Assembly (NCBI GenBank): GCA_023423655.1
Contig: JAFAFE010000006.1
Location: 940,085-1,004,084, forward strand
Source of the DNA: Pseudomonadota bacterium
GTDB taxonomy: Bacteria > Pseudomonadota > Alphaproteobacteria > Sphingomonadales > Sphingomonadaceae
Length of the DNA: 64,000 bases
Direction: 5' to 3'
Below the pieces are notes generated by a model. That model was given only the letters and a program-made list of their open reading frames with translations. It ran no database searches and had not been told where the DNA came from. Shown here piece after piece: positions 41,459 through 49,782 of this stretch; the stretch's first letter is position 1, and every line of letters begins with the position of its first letter. The position numbers were made by a program, and so were the translations under genes.

Positions 41459-42196
41459 TCAATCGTCCTTCGCCGCCAGCGCCAAGGCGGTCGCAAGGTC
41501 GAGCCGTCCGTCATAAATGGCGCGGCCGGTAATCACGCCTTCCACCCCGTCGCGCGCGTGGAGGGCGAGCAGGCGGATGTCGGAAATGCCCGCAACCCCG
41601 CCCGATGCAATCACCGGAATATCCACCTGCCGCGCCAGATCCACCGTCGCTTCGATATTGCAGCCTTTGAGAAGGCCATCGCGCCCGACATCGGTGAACA
41701 GCAAGGCGGCAACGCCCGCATCTTCGAACCGGCGCGCCATATCGACCACGCTGACGTCCGACACATCGGCCCAGCCTTGGGTTGCGACCATGCCGTCACG
41801 TGCATCGACCGCCACAACGATGCCGCCCGGCCATGCGCGCGCCATATCCTTGACGAATTCGGGGTCTTTGAGCGCCGCCGTGCCGATGACCAGCCGCGAT
41901 ACGCCCAAGTTGAACCAGCGCGCGACCGCTTCTGCATCACGGATGCCGCCGCCCAGTTGCACATGGCCCGGAAACTGCTCGACTATCGCTTCGACCGCCG
42001 CGCCATTGACGCTTTCGCCCGCAAACGCGCCGTCGAGATCGACGACATGGATATGCTGCGCCCCCGCATCGGCAAACAGCATCGCTTGTGCTGCCGGATC
42101 ATCACCATAGACGGTCGCGCGGTCCATATCCCCTTCGGCCAGCCGCACCACCTGCCCGCCTTTAAGGTCGATTGCCGGAAAAACGATAAGGCTCAT
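41459..42196 (-). CDS. hisA: phosphoribosylformimino-AICAR phosphate isomerase HisA
   Basis: A 245-residue isomerase of histidine synthesis. MSLIVFPAIDLKGGQVVRL, VVDLDGAFAG, LGGGIRD and LFTDVGRDGLLKG are the family motifs; the Asp of AIDLKGG and that of FTDVGRDG are catalytic. The frame is open 49 codons upstream into hisH, but ATG 42196 is the clear family start, four bases after the hisH stop. Confidence 0.97.
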   Translation of the reverse strand: MSLIVFPAIDLKGGQVVRLAEGDMDRATVYGDDPAAQAMLFADAGAQHIHVVDLDGAFAGESVNGAAVEAIVEQFPGHVQLGGGIRDAEAVARWFNLGVSRLVIGTAALKDPEFVKDMARAWPGGIVVAVDARDGMVATQGWADVSDVSVVDMARRFEDAGVAALLFTDVGRDGLLKGCNIEATVDLARQVDIPVIASGGVAGISDIRLLALHARDGVEGVITGRAIYDGRLDLATALALAAKDD

Positions 42197-42200
42197 GGGG

Positions 42201-42821
42201 TCAGGGTCTCCAGTCGAGAAAGCGGGTGAGGAGCGCAAGGCCGAAGCCCTGGCTCTTTTCGGGGTGGAATTGCACACCGACCATATTGGCGCGGCCAACT
42301 GCGGCCACAATCGCCCCGCCATGATCGCTGGTCGCCAGTACATCGTCGGCGCTATCGGCGGCGAAATGATAGCTGTGGAGATAATAAGCCTCGCCCGCTT
42401 GCGTGAGCGGATGGGGGCGGGTCGGCACTACATCGTTCCAGCCCATATGCGGCACGCGCGCGGCAGGGTTGGCGGGCTGAAGCGCCTTCACCGTTCCCGC
42501 TATCCAGCCCAGCCCGTCATGCAAACCATGTTCTTCGCCTTGGGTCGCCATGAGCTGCATCCCCACGCAAATGCCGAGGAACGGTTTGCCGCCATCGCGC
42601 ACTTGTTCGTTGAGACACTCGACCATGCCGGGAATGGCGGACAGCGCGTTCATGCAATGGGCAAAGGCCCCGACGCCGGGCAGCAGGATGCGGTCGGCTT
42701 TGCGCACCACATCGGCATCATCGGTGACCGCCACATCACGCGCACCGGCGGCGTGGAGCGCATTGGCGACCGAGCGCAAATTCCCCGCGCCATAATCAAT
42801 GAGCGCGATAGTTTCAGCCAT
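42201..42821 (-). CDS. hisH: imidazole glycerol phosphate synthase glutaminase subunit HisH
   Basis: A 206-residue class-I glutamine amidotransferase. IALIDYGAGNLRSV, FLGICVGMQLMAT (nucleophile Cys) and GVQFHPEKSQGFG (catalytic His and Glu) are present. It supplies ammonia to HisF. Its ATG overlaps the end of hisB by eight bases. Confidence 0.97.
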   Translation of the reverse strand: MAETIALIDYGAGNLRSVANALHAAGARDVAVTDDADVVRKADRILLPGVGAFAHCMNALSAIPGMVECLNEQVRDGGKPFLGICVGMQLMATQGEEHGLHDGLGWIAGTVKALQPANPAARVPHMGWNDVVPTRPHPLTQAGEAYYLHSYHFAADSADDVLATSDHGGAIVAAVGRANMVGVQFHPEKSQGFGLALLTRFLDWRP

Positions 42822-43425
42822 CGGAAAGGCTGCCGCTCCCCAATATGCCCTTGGTCGAAGGGACTGCGCCTGCCTTGCGCGGGTCGATCTCGACCGCTTG
42901 GCGCAAGGCGCGGGCGAGCGCTTTGAAACAGCTTTCGGCAATATGGTGGTTATTGTCGCCATAGAGCGTTTCAATGTGGAGCGTGATGCCCGCACTTTGT
43001 GCAAAGCTCTGGAACCAGTGGATGAATAATTCGGTGTCCATCTCGCCTAGCCGCGGCTGGCTGAATGTCGTGTTGAACACACAAAAGGGTCGCCCCGAAA
43101 TGTCGAGCGCGCACCGCGTCAGCGTTTCGTCCATCGGCGCATAGGCTTGGCCATAGCGCGCAATCCCGCCTTTATCGCCCAAGGCTTTGGCCACACATTC
43201 GCCCACCGCAATCGCGCTGTCTTCGACCGTGTGGTGCTGGTCGACATGAAGGTCGCCCTTGATTGCCACCTCCATATCCATGAGCGAATGGCGCGACAAT
43301 TGTTCGAGCATATGGTCGAGAAAACCGATGCCGGTCGCCACCTGATAATGGCCGGAGCCATCGAGGTTGACCGCGACCTTAATGTCGGTTTCATGGGTTT
43401 TGCGGGCGATAGAGGCAGTACGCAT
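42814..43425 (-). CDS. hisB: imidazoleglycerol-phosphate dehydratase HisB
   Basis: A 203-residue monofunctional dehydratase. The metal-binding repeats GFLDHMLEQLSRHSLMD, DQHHTVEDSAIAVGE, GNNHH-type DNNHHIAESCFKALARALR and the SLSDG-type C-terminus are canonical. ATG 43425 gives MRTASIARKTHET. No phosphatase domain is fused. It heads the minus-strand run hisB-hisH-hisA-hisF and is divergent from sspB. Confidence 0.97.
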   Translation of the reverse strand: MRTASIARKTHETDIKVAVNLDGSGHYQVATGIGFLDHMLEQLSRHSLMDMEVAIKGDLHVDQHHTVEDSAIAVGECVAKALGDKGGIARYGQAYAPMDETLTRCALDISGRPFCVFNTTFSQPRLGEMDTELFIHWFQSFAQSAGITLHIETLYGDNNHHIAESCFKALARALRQAVEIDPRKAGAVPSTKGILGSGSLSDG

Positions 43426-43552
43426 AATGCGCCCGCCTATAGCGTGCCGGACGCGCCTTGCAAGCAATCGTGCCTTTCACCCCCTAAACTCGCAAGGATG
43501 TTGCGCATGGTCCCTCTTGACCTTGGCCGCCGAGACGTTCACCAACGGGCGC

Positions 43553-44038
43553 ATGAGCGAGGACAGCAGCACCGACAGCCTTATCCCTTATGATGAAATC
43601 GTGCAGGAGGCCTTGCGCGCCGTGGTTGGCCGCGTGCTGCGCGAGATCGAATCAACCGGACTGCCGGGCGAACATCATTTCTATATCACCTTCAAAACCC
43701 GTGCGACGGGGGTGAATATCCCGAATCATCTTGTCGAGCGTTTCCCCGATGAAATGACGATCGTTCTCCAGCATAAATTCTGGGACTTGAAGGTCGAAGA
43801 GGACGGTTTTTCGGTCGGGCTTACCTTCAATCAGGTGCCGACGACCTTGTTCATCCCCTATTCGGCGATTACCGCTTTTGTGGATCCTTCGGTCGATTTC
43901 GGGCTGCAATTCCATGTTGCGGATGATGGCACCAGCGGCCCCGAACCGCATGACGAAGCCGAAAATGACCATCCCGCCACCGCACCAGTCGAAGATGGCT
44001 CCAATGTCGTGACGGTGGATTTCGGGCGCAAGAAATAG
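43553..44038 (+). CDS. sspB: SspB family ClpXP adaptor
   Basis: A 161-residue stringent-starvation protein B homologue of the alphaproteobacterial type. SLIPYDEIVQEALRAVVGRVL, HFYITFKTRATGVNIP and LQHKFWDLKVEEDGFSVGLTF form the SsrA-peptide-binding fold. The acidic linker and the C-terminal NVVTVDFGRKK are the ClpX-docking tail. It hands ssrA-tagged proteins to ClpXP. Confidence 0.95.
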   Translation: MSEDSSTDSLIPYDEIVQEALRAVVGRVLREIESTGLPGEHHFYITFKTRATGVNIPNHLVERFPDEMTIVLQHKFWDLKVEEDGFSVGLTFNQVPTTLFIPYSAITAFVDPSVDFGLQFHVADDGTSGPEPHDEAENDHPATAPVEDGSNVVTVDFGRKK

Positions 44039-44160
44039 GCGAAGCCTTTTTGCGTAGGTCTTAAGCGCGACACGTAAACCGTTTTCCGGAACCTCCACCG
44101 CGCGGCGGCGTTTATTCCCACATCTCTTGCCAACGCATTTTCATGCAAAGGAACGATATA

Positions 44161-44487
44161 GTGGCATTTTTCGACAGTCTTGTGCGCAACACCCTTGGCC
44201 GCAAAAATGCGCGGATCGGCGAAAGCCATCCGGTCGCCAGCACGCTCATCGGCATCGGCACGCTCGCCATCGCCCGCCGCTTCCTCCCCGCCCGCGCGGC
44301 GATTTTGGGCGGCACGATTTTGGCGGGCTATATCACCAAAAAATATGCCGATTACCAGACTGACCAAGCGAAGGGCGGCGAAGCCTATGCCGATGTCAAA
44401 CTGGCCGGCACCGACGCCAAGCTCGCAGATAATGTTTCCGCCAAGACCAAGAAAGTGCGCGAGGTGGTGAAGAAGGCCGCGAAGTAA
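44161..44487 (+). CDS. small hypothetical protein with one hydrophobic segment
   Basis: A 108-residue protein I do not recognise. It has FDSLVRNTLGRKN at the start, one hydrophobic segment (STLIGIGTLAIARRF with ARAAILGGTILAGYIT after it) and a charged helical C-terminus rich in K, A and D. The start is GTG 44161 with AGGA eight bases upstream; an ATG-led frame begins at 44143 but lacks a ribosome-binding site. It is convergent with the HAD gene across 18 bp. Confidence 0.65.
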   Translation: MAFFDSLVRNTLGRKNARIGESHPVASTLIGIGTLAIARRFLPARAAILGGTILAGYITKKYADYQTDQAKGGEAYADVKLAGTDAKLADNVSAKTKKVREVVKKAAK

Positions 44488-44505
44488 CCCGCGCGGCTTT
44501 TTCCC

Positions 44506-45186
44506 CTACCCCTCCCGAAAGTCCAACACCGGCCAACCGCGTTGTTCCGCCAAGACGCGCAGCTTGGGTGACGGGGTGGTGGCGAAGGCTTCGTCGGCGA
44601 GGTCAAGCATCGGTGCGTCCGATACATGGTCGGAATAGCAGCGTAAGTGCGCCTCCTCCCGTTTGACGCCAATCTGTTCCATCCATTGCGCAATGCGCGG
44701 GAGTTTTTCCCGGTCATAGCAATTTTCGCCGTCAATTTGCGCAAGGATGGTGCCGTCCGCTGCGCTGACCAGCCTGGTGCCGATCACATCCTCCGCCGCA
44801 ATGCCGATCCGCGCGGCAATCGCATGGACATAAAGTTCATAAGATGCGGTGCAGAGTGCAACGCGATAACCCGCGGCCTGATCGTCGGCGATGCGCGCGC
44901 GCGCTTTGGCGTAAAGATTGCGCGCGACCACGCGGTCGGCATAGGTTTCGATATGCGGGGCGAGGCGTTGCGGCGACAGGCGCGTGCCCAAGAGCAGCGC
45001 AAGATTAATCTCCTTCAACCGTTTCCGGCTCACCAGTTTCGCCGCATAGCCCGCCATCGCCAGCAGCGCGAACGGCGCGAGAAGTAAGCGCCAAGGGGCC
45101 ATCCGCGCCGCGACAAACAGCAGGAACGGCGTATAGGTTCCTCTTATAGTGACCGTACGGTCCATGTCATAAATCGCGAGTTTCAC
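44506..45186 (-). CDS. HAD-IB family phosphatase
   Basis: A 226-residue HAD hydrolase of the phosphoserine-phosphatase-like IB group. Motif I YDMDRT holds D7 and D9, motif II is LCTASYE, motif III K is in DREKLPR, and motif IV is YSDHVSDAPML. A hydrophobic segment at residues 20-45 (APWRLLLAPFALLAMAG) is typical of the membrane-associated subset. The substrate is unknown. Confidence 0.88.
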   Translation of the reverse strand: MKLAIYDMDRTVTIRGTYTPFLLFVAARMAPWRLLLAPFALLAMAGYAAKLVSRKRLKEINLALLLGTRLSPQRLAPHIETYADRVVARNLYAKARARIADDQAAGYRVALCTASYELYVHAIAARIGIAAEDVIGTRLVSAADGTILAQIDGENCYDREKLPRIAQWMEQIGVKREEAHLRCYSDHVSDAPMLDLADEAFATTPSPKLRVLAEQRGWPVLDFREG

Positions 45187-45279
45187 CCTGTTATCGGCCT
45201 TATATTATGTAAACCGGATTAGTTTTCCTACATTCTTTGCTTGCCGATAGCGTCAATTTCGCACAGTGTCGCGCCCGTT

Positions 45280-46389
45280 ATGCAAGATGGGGCGGAGCAG
45301 GTCCGGGTTGATACCGATGATCGGGATGTTGTCCGCTTAAGCGGACGGCTGACCCTTGGCCGTATCGGCGATCTGCCCGAACGGCTTGCGAGCCTTGACG
45401 CCCCGCCCAAGACCATCGACATCAGCCAGGTCATCCATATGGACACGGTTGGCGCCTGGCTTGTCTATAAGCTGGCGCGCGACAGCGGGGCTCAGATTGA
45501 GGGCGCGAGCGAACAATCCGCCGGACTGTTGGCCGAAGTGCAAAATGCCGACCAAGGCGTCAAAATCCGCCCCGAACAGAGCAACGCTTTCATCCGGATG
45601 CTCGATGAAGTCGGCACATCGGTCCATGGCGCGCTCACCAATTTCATGGGGATGATCGGCTTTCTCGGCGCGACTGTGCTGGGGATATTGGGCCTCATCG
45701 CCCATCCCAGCCGCTTCCGCGTCAATGCGATGGTGTCGCAATTCAAGGCGGTCGGCGTCGATGCGCTCGGCATTATCGGCCTGATGAGCTTCCTCATCGG
45801 CGTGGTGATAGCCCAGCAAGGCGCGACCCAGCTTGAACTGTTCGGCATGGAGATGTTCACCATCAACCTTGTCGGGCGCTCGTCGATGCGCGAACTCGGT
45901 GTCCTGATGACCGCAATCATGGTTGCGGGCCGGTCGGGATCGGCCTTTGCCGCACAGCTTGGCACGATGAAGCTTACCGAAGAAGTGGACGCGATGCGGA
46001 CCATCGGGGTGTCGCCGATGGAAGCCTTGGTCCTGCCGCGCGTGCTCGCCTCGATTGTGATGATGCCACTGCTCGGCTTTTATGCCGGGATTGCCGCTTT
46101 GTTCGGTGGCATGGTATTTTGCTGGGCGGGCCTTGGCATTCCGCCGCTCACTTATGTGCAGCGTATCCAGGAAGTGGTGCCGCTCACCGATGTTCTTATC
46201 GGCCTCATCAAAGCGCCGGTATTCGGGGCCATCGTTGCGATTGCAGGCTGTTATAACGGGATGCAGGTCAAGGATAATGCCGAACAGGTCGGCCAGCGCA
46301 CGACCGACGCGGTGGTGCAGGGTATCTTCCTAGTCATCGTTCTCGATGCGTTTTTCGCGGTCTTCTTTACCTCCCTCGGGTGGAAGTGA
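45280..46389 (+). CDS. mlaE: STAS-domain MlaE-type ABC transporter permease
   Basis: A 369-residue inner-membrane permease for phospholipid (Mla-like) transport. An N-terminal STAS domain (DRDVVRLSGRLTL, IDISQVIHMDT) is fused to the MlaE/YrbE permease (VVIAQQGATQLELFG, VGRSSMRELGVLMTAIMVAGRSGSAFAAQLGTM, a conserved block here split for length). In E. coli the STAS part is the separate MlaB. ATG 45280 is preferred; TTG 45241 is the alternative, and neither has a clear ribosome-binding site. mlaF overlaps its stop as TGATG. Confidence 0.92.
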   Translation: MQDGAEQVRVDTDDRDVVRLSGRLTLGRIGDLPERLASLDAPPKTIDISQVIHMDTVGAWLVYKLARDSGAQIEGASEQSAGLLAEVQNADQGVKIRPEQSNAFIRMLDEVGTSVHGALTNFMGMIGFLGATVLGILGLIAHPSRFRVNAMVSQFKAVGVDALGIIGLMSFLIGVVIAQQGATQLELFGMEMFTINLVGRSSMRELGVLMTAIMVAGRSGSAFAAQLGTMKLTEEVDAMRTIGVSPMEALVLPRVLASIVMMPLLGFYAGIAALFGGMVFCWAGLGIPPLTYVQRIQEVVPLTDVLIGLIKAPVFGAIVAIAGCYNGMQVKDNAEQVGQRTTDAVVQGIFLVIVLDAFFAVFFTSLGWK

Positions 46390-47354
46390 TGAAATTGCCG
46401 TTCCGCCCCAAAGCCGAGCCGGAAACCGGCCAGCCCGCCGTCAAAGTGCGCAAGGGCAAAACCGACCGCTATGCCGGACGCAGCCCCAAAATCCGGCCCG
46501 AAGAGCATGAGGTCGCCATCAGCATCCGCGGGCTGCGCAACAGTTTCGGCGAACAGGTGGTGCATGAAGGACTGGACCTTGATGTGCGGCGCGGCGAGAT
46601 TTTGGGCATTGTCGGCGGGTCGGGCACGGGCAAATCGGTGCTGATGCGCTCGATCATCGGCTTGCAGGAGCCGGACGAGGGCGACATTCGCGTGTTCGAT
46701 ACGCGCATGACCGACGTTGAAGATGAATATGACGCGCTCGACCTGCGCCGCCGCTGGGGCGTATTGTTCCAAGGCGGCGCGCTCTTTTCGACGCTGACGG
46801 TGGCCGAAAATATCCAGGTGCCGATCCGCGAATTTTATCCGCATATGGATCCGGACCTGCGCGATGAAATTGCCGCCTATAAGGTCGCGATGGTCGGGCT
46901 TCCGCCCGATGCCGGTCCCAAATATCCGTCCGAACTGTCGGGCGGCATGAAGAAACGCGCAGGGCTGGCGCGCGCGCTGGCGCTCGATCCCGCTTTGCTG
47001 TTCCTCGATGAACCGACCGCAGGGCTTGACCCGATTGGCGCGGCGGCGTTCGATACGCTCACCCGCAATCTTAAAGAAGCGATGGGCCTCACCGTTTTCC
47101 TCATCACCCACGATCTTGATACGCTTTATGCGATTTGCGACCGGGTTGCGGTGCTGGCGGACAAAAAGGTGATTGCGGTCGGCACGATTGACGAGCTGCT
47201 TGCAACCGACCATCCGTGGATTCAGGAATATTTCAACGGGCCGCGCGGGCGCGCTGCCGCCAAAGAATTTGATAATGTCCAGGACAGCAAGGAAAATGCT
47301 AAAGCGGACGCTGTGACAACAGCACAGGAAACGCCCGAGGGCGAACAAGGATAA
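46389..47354 (+). CDS. mlaF: Mla-type ABC transporter ATP-binding protein
   Basis: A 321-residue ATPase. Walker A GGSGTGKSV, Q-loop WGVLFQGGALFSTLTVAENI, signature LSGGMKKRAGLARALAL, Walker B LLFLDEPTAGLDP and switch His THDLDTLYAIC match MlaF. An extension of about 45 residues precedes the domain and a K/A/E-rich tail of about 40 follows it. It shares the mlaE-mlaF-mlaD-lipoprotein operon. Confidence 0.94.
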   Translation: MKLPFRPKAEPETGQPAVKVRKGKTDRYAGRSPKIRPEEHEVAISIRGLRNSFGEQVVHEGLDLDVRRGEILGIVGGSGTGKSVLMRSIIGLQEPDEGDIRVFDTRMTDVEDEYDALDLRRRWGVLFQGGALFSTLTVAENIQVPIREFYPHMDPDLRDEIAAYKVAMVGLPPDAGPKYPSELSGGMKKRAGLARALALDPALLFLDEPTAGLDPIGAAAFDTLTRNLKEAMGLTVFLITHDLDTLYAICDRVAVLADKKVIAVGTIDELLATDHPWIQEYFNGPRGRAAAKEFDNVQDSKENAKADAVTTAQETPEGEQG

Positions 47355-47358
47355 GGTC

Positions 47359-48327
47359 ATGGAAACACGGTCCAATCATGTTCTGGTCGGCATAGTCACG
47401 CTGGCGCTGGTCGCGGCGGTGGCCTTGTTCACCGTGTGGATCACCAATTTGGGATCGGGCGAAAAGAAGGAATATGATATTTTCTTCAAACAGTCCGTGA
47501 GCGGCCTTAACAAGGGCTCCAACGTATCCTTTTCAGGCGTTCCGGCTGGGACGGTCGAAAAGATTGCCTTGTGGAAACCTGACCCCAATTTCGTGCGCGT
47601 GCGCATCAAGATCGACAAGGATATTCCGATCCTGCAAGGCACCACCGCGTCGATTAACGGCGTCGGCTTTACCGGCGTTTCGGAAATCCAGTTGGATGGC
47701 GCGGCCAAGGGCGCGCCGCCCATTACCGAAAAAGGCCCCGAAGGCGTCCCCGTCATTCCGGCCAAACCGGGCGGGCTTGGCGAATTGCTGAACAATGCGC
47801 CGCAACTTTTGGAGCGGCTGACCACGCTGACCGAGCGGTTGACCGAATTGCTGGGTGACAAGAATCAGGCGTCGATTGCGGGCATTTTGGCCAATGTGCA
47901 GAAATTGTCGGGCGAATTATCGACCCAAGGCCCCGAAATGCGCGCGACGCTGGAACAGACCCGCATGACCATCAAACAGGCCGGGATTGCCGCCGAACAA
48001 GCGGGCAATGCGGCGGAGGAAATTGGCGGGCTTGCCAACACCACCAACGGCTTACTGGCCGATGATGCCAAGCCGCTCATTGCGGATCTGCGCCAAACCG
48101 TCGCGGCGGCCGAACGCAGCATGAATAATCTTGACCAGACGATTGCGGCGGCCAAGCCCGGCGTTGAAAATTTCAGCCAGAAAACCATGCCCGAAGTCGG
48201 CCTGCTCGTGCGCGATTTGCGCCGTATGTCCGCGTCGTTGAACGCGGTCGCGACCAAGCTTGACCAGGGCGGCGCAACCTCGATCCTCGGCGAACCGCCG
48301 CTTCCCGACTATAAGCCCCGTAAATGA
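47359..48327 (+). CDS. mlaD: MCE-domain (MlaD-like) protein
   Basis: A 322-residue protein with one N-terminal membrane anchor (HVLVGIVTLALVAAVALFTV) and an MCE domain (KKEYDIFFKQSVSGLNKGS, VSFSGVPAGTVEKI). A long predicted helix follows, with A/Q-rich heptad-like repeats that probably builds a needle or tunnel in a hexamer. It is the substrate-passing subunit in the periplasm. Its stop overlaps a downstream ATG, but the next gene is taken from 48336. Confidence 0.92.
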   Translation: METRSNHVLVGIVTLALVAAVALFTVWITNLGSGEKKEYDIFFKQSVSGLNKGSNVSFSGVPAGTVEKIALWKPDPNFVRVRIKIDKDIPILQGTTASINGVGFTGVSEIQLDGAAKGAPPITEKGPEGVPVIPAKPGGLGELLNNAPQLLERLTTLTERLTELLGDKNQASIAGILANVQKLSGELSTQGPEMRATLEQTRMTIKQAGIAAEQAGNAAEEIGGLANTTNGLLADDAKPLIADLRQTVAAAERSMNNLDQTIAAAKPGVENFSQKTMPEVGLLVRDLRRMSASLNAVATKLDQGGATSILGEPPLPDYKPRK

Positions 48328-48335
48328 GGTCCGAT

Positions 48336-48941
48336 ATGACACAGCTCCCCCGCATCTTCCGCATCGCGCTTCCGGCAACGGCATCGCTTTTCCTGCTGTC
48401 GGCCTGTGGCGGGCTGTTGTCGAGCAAGCCGCCGCGCTATCTGTTCAACCTGACGCCCGCAAGCAAGGTCGCGGCGGGGCGCGTTCAGACCGGTTCGACC
48501 GACACCGCCTTCATCGTGTCCACGCCTTCTATCTCGCAAAAACTCGCGACGACGCGCATACCGGTGCAATCGACGACCAATCAGGTCGCCTATCTGGTCG
48601 ATGCCAAATGGGTCGAAAGTCCGGCTAATCTGTTTCAGGTATTGCTCGGCGAAACCATCACCGCGCGCACCGGTAAGCTCGTGCTCAACGAAGGCGAAAC
48701 CCCGGCCCGCCCCGGCAACCGCTTGATGGGCGATCTGGTCGATTTCGGCATTGACGAAGCAACCAGCAGCGCGATTGTCACCTATGATGCAGTCATGACC
48801 AACGCCAATGGCGAAGTCATCCGCAAGCAACGCTTCACCGCCAGCGAACCGGTCAGCAAAATCACCGCCGACTATGCCGGAGGCGCCCTCAACCGCGCCG
48901 CCAACGCCGTCGCCGTGCAGGTTGCCGATTGGGTGGGGTGA
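48336..48941 (+). CDS. ABC-type transport auxiliary lipoprotein (PqiC/YmbA-like)
   Basis: A 201-residue lipoprotein with lipobox LLSACG. YLFNLTP, and ISQKLATTRIPVQSTTNQVAYLVDAKWVES-type sequence (a conserved strand-helix block split here) identify the DUF330-like family found with MCE operons. It is probably anchored in the outer membrane as partner to the MlaD-like protein. ATG 48336 has GAGG six bases upstream; ATG 48324 would overlap the mlaD stop as ATGA. Confidence 0.88.
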   Translation: MTQLPRIFRIALPATASLFLLSACGGLLSSKPPRYLFNLTPASKVAAGRVQTGSTDTAFIVSTPSISQKLATTRIPVQSTTNQVAYLVDAKWVESPANLFQVLLGETITARTGKLVLNEGETPARPGNRLMGDLVDFGIDEATSSAIVTYDAVMTNANGEVIRKQRFTASEPVSKITADYAGGALNRAANAVAVQVADWVG

Positions 48942-48962
48942 GGCCCGCCCAAGCACAACAAC

Positions 48963-49067
48963 GTCATTGCGAGCCGCTGAAAGCGGCGCGGCAATCCAGA
49001 GTCAAACAAAGCAACGCTGTGTGAGGCGACTCTGGATTGCCGCGCGCCTGTCGGCGCTCGCAATGAC
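48963..49067. repeat. nested palindromic repeat of the GTCATTGCGAGC type
   Basis: GTCATTGCGAGC (48963-48974) and GCTCGCAATGAC (49056-49067) form the outer arms, and CGCGGCAATCCAGAGTC (48987-49003) and GACTCTGGATTGCCGCG (49028-49044) the inner arms; both pairs are perfect. Such nested palindromes are common between genes in proteobacteria. It stands between the convergent Mla lipoprotein and the 49095 gene. Confidence 0.9.
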
Positions 49068-49094
49068 GATTAAGGGGGAGGGTGGCAGCAGCGG

Positions 49095-49676
49095 TTAAAC
49101 CGCCGCTGCGTCCCATTGCATTAGGTTGGTAGCCTGCACATCATTGCGGCCCACGGTCGGGTCGGTTTCGGTGAGCAGGATGGAGCCTTTCATCGCGCCC
49201 ATTTCGAGCGATGCGCTGATAATTACCACTTGGCCTTCTGCGACATTGACGGTGATGTCGGCGGGTTTGGACAGGCTGGTTTTGGCGGTTTCGACATGGA
49301 CGCTATGGCTGCCCGGCTCCACATCGGCGAGCAGCATCTGGCCCGATTTAATCTGAGCCTTATGGGTGCCGTCGAGCGACACATTCATGCCTTGCAGCGC
49401 AGCAACAAAACCACGGCGCACAATATAGATGCGGCCCTTGCCGGGCACGGTGTTGAACGCCTTGGCATCGGCTTGTGCGGCGGCATCGGCTTTGGCTGCG
49501 CCCTTGTTGCTCGACAAAGCCCACACGCAAAAAGCGATCGCGGCGCCGATGATGAAGAGGAACAGGAAGAATAATGTGCCTGCGGACATATTTCTGGCGA
49601 GCGCCGGACCCATCATCGCGCCGATAATCGCGGCGACCACGATGACGATCATCCAAATGCTGTTATTCTTGCTCAT
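49095..49676 (-). CDS. membrane protein of unknown function
   Basis: A 193-residue protein with two N-terminal membrane segments (IWMIVIVVAAIIGAMMG and TLFFLFLFIIGAAIAFCVW), an A/K-rich linker and a soluble beta-rich domain (GRIYIVRRGFVAALQGMNVSL onward, with VEPGSHSVHVE). The beta domain resembles DUF2846-like carbohydrate/peptide-binding folds, but this is weak. No neighbour suggests a role. Confidence 0.7.
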   Translation of the reverse strand: MSKNNSIWMIVIVVAAIIGAMMGPALARNMSAGTLFFLFLFIIGAAIAFCVWALSSNKGAAKADAAAQADAKAFNTVPGKGRIYIVRRGFVAALQGMNVSLDGTHKAQIKSGQMLLADVEPGSHSVHVETAKTSLSKPADITVNVAEGQVVIISASLEMGAMKGSILLTETDPTVGRNDVQATNLMQWDAAAV

Positions 49677-49782
49677 CTCAAAAAACCCTCGTTGGCTAAA
49701 CTAAGACATGTCTCCCCCAAGACGTTAGAACCGCAAGCCTAACGCCCCTTTTTTGACGCGGCAAGCCATGTTGGGTAAAATC

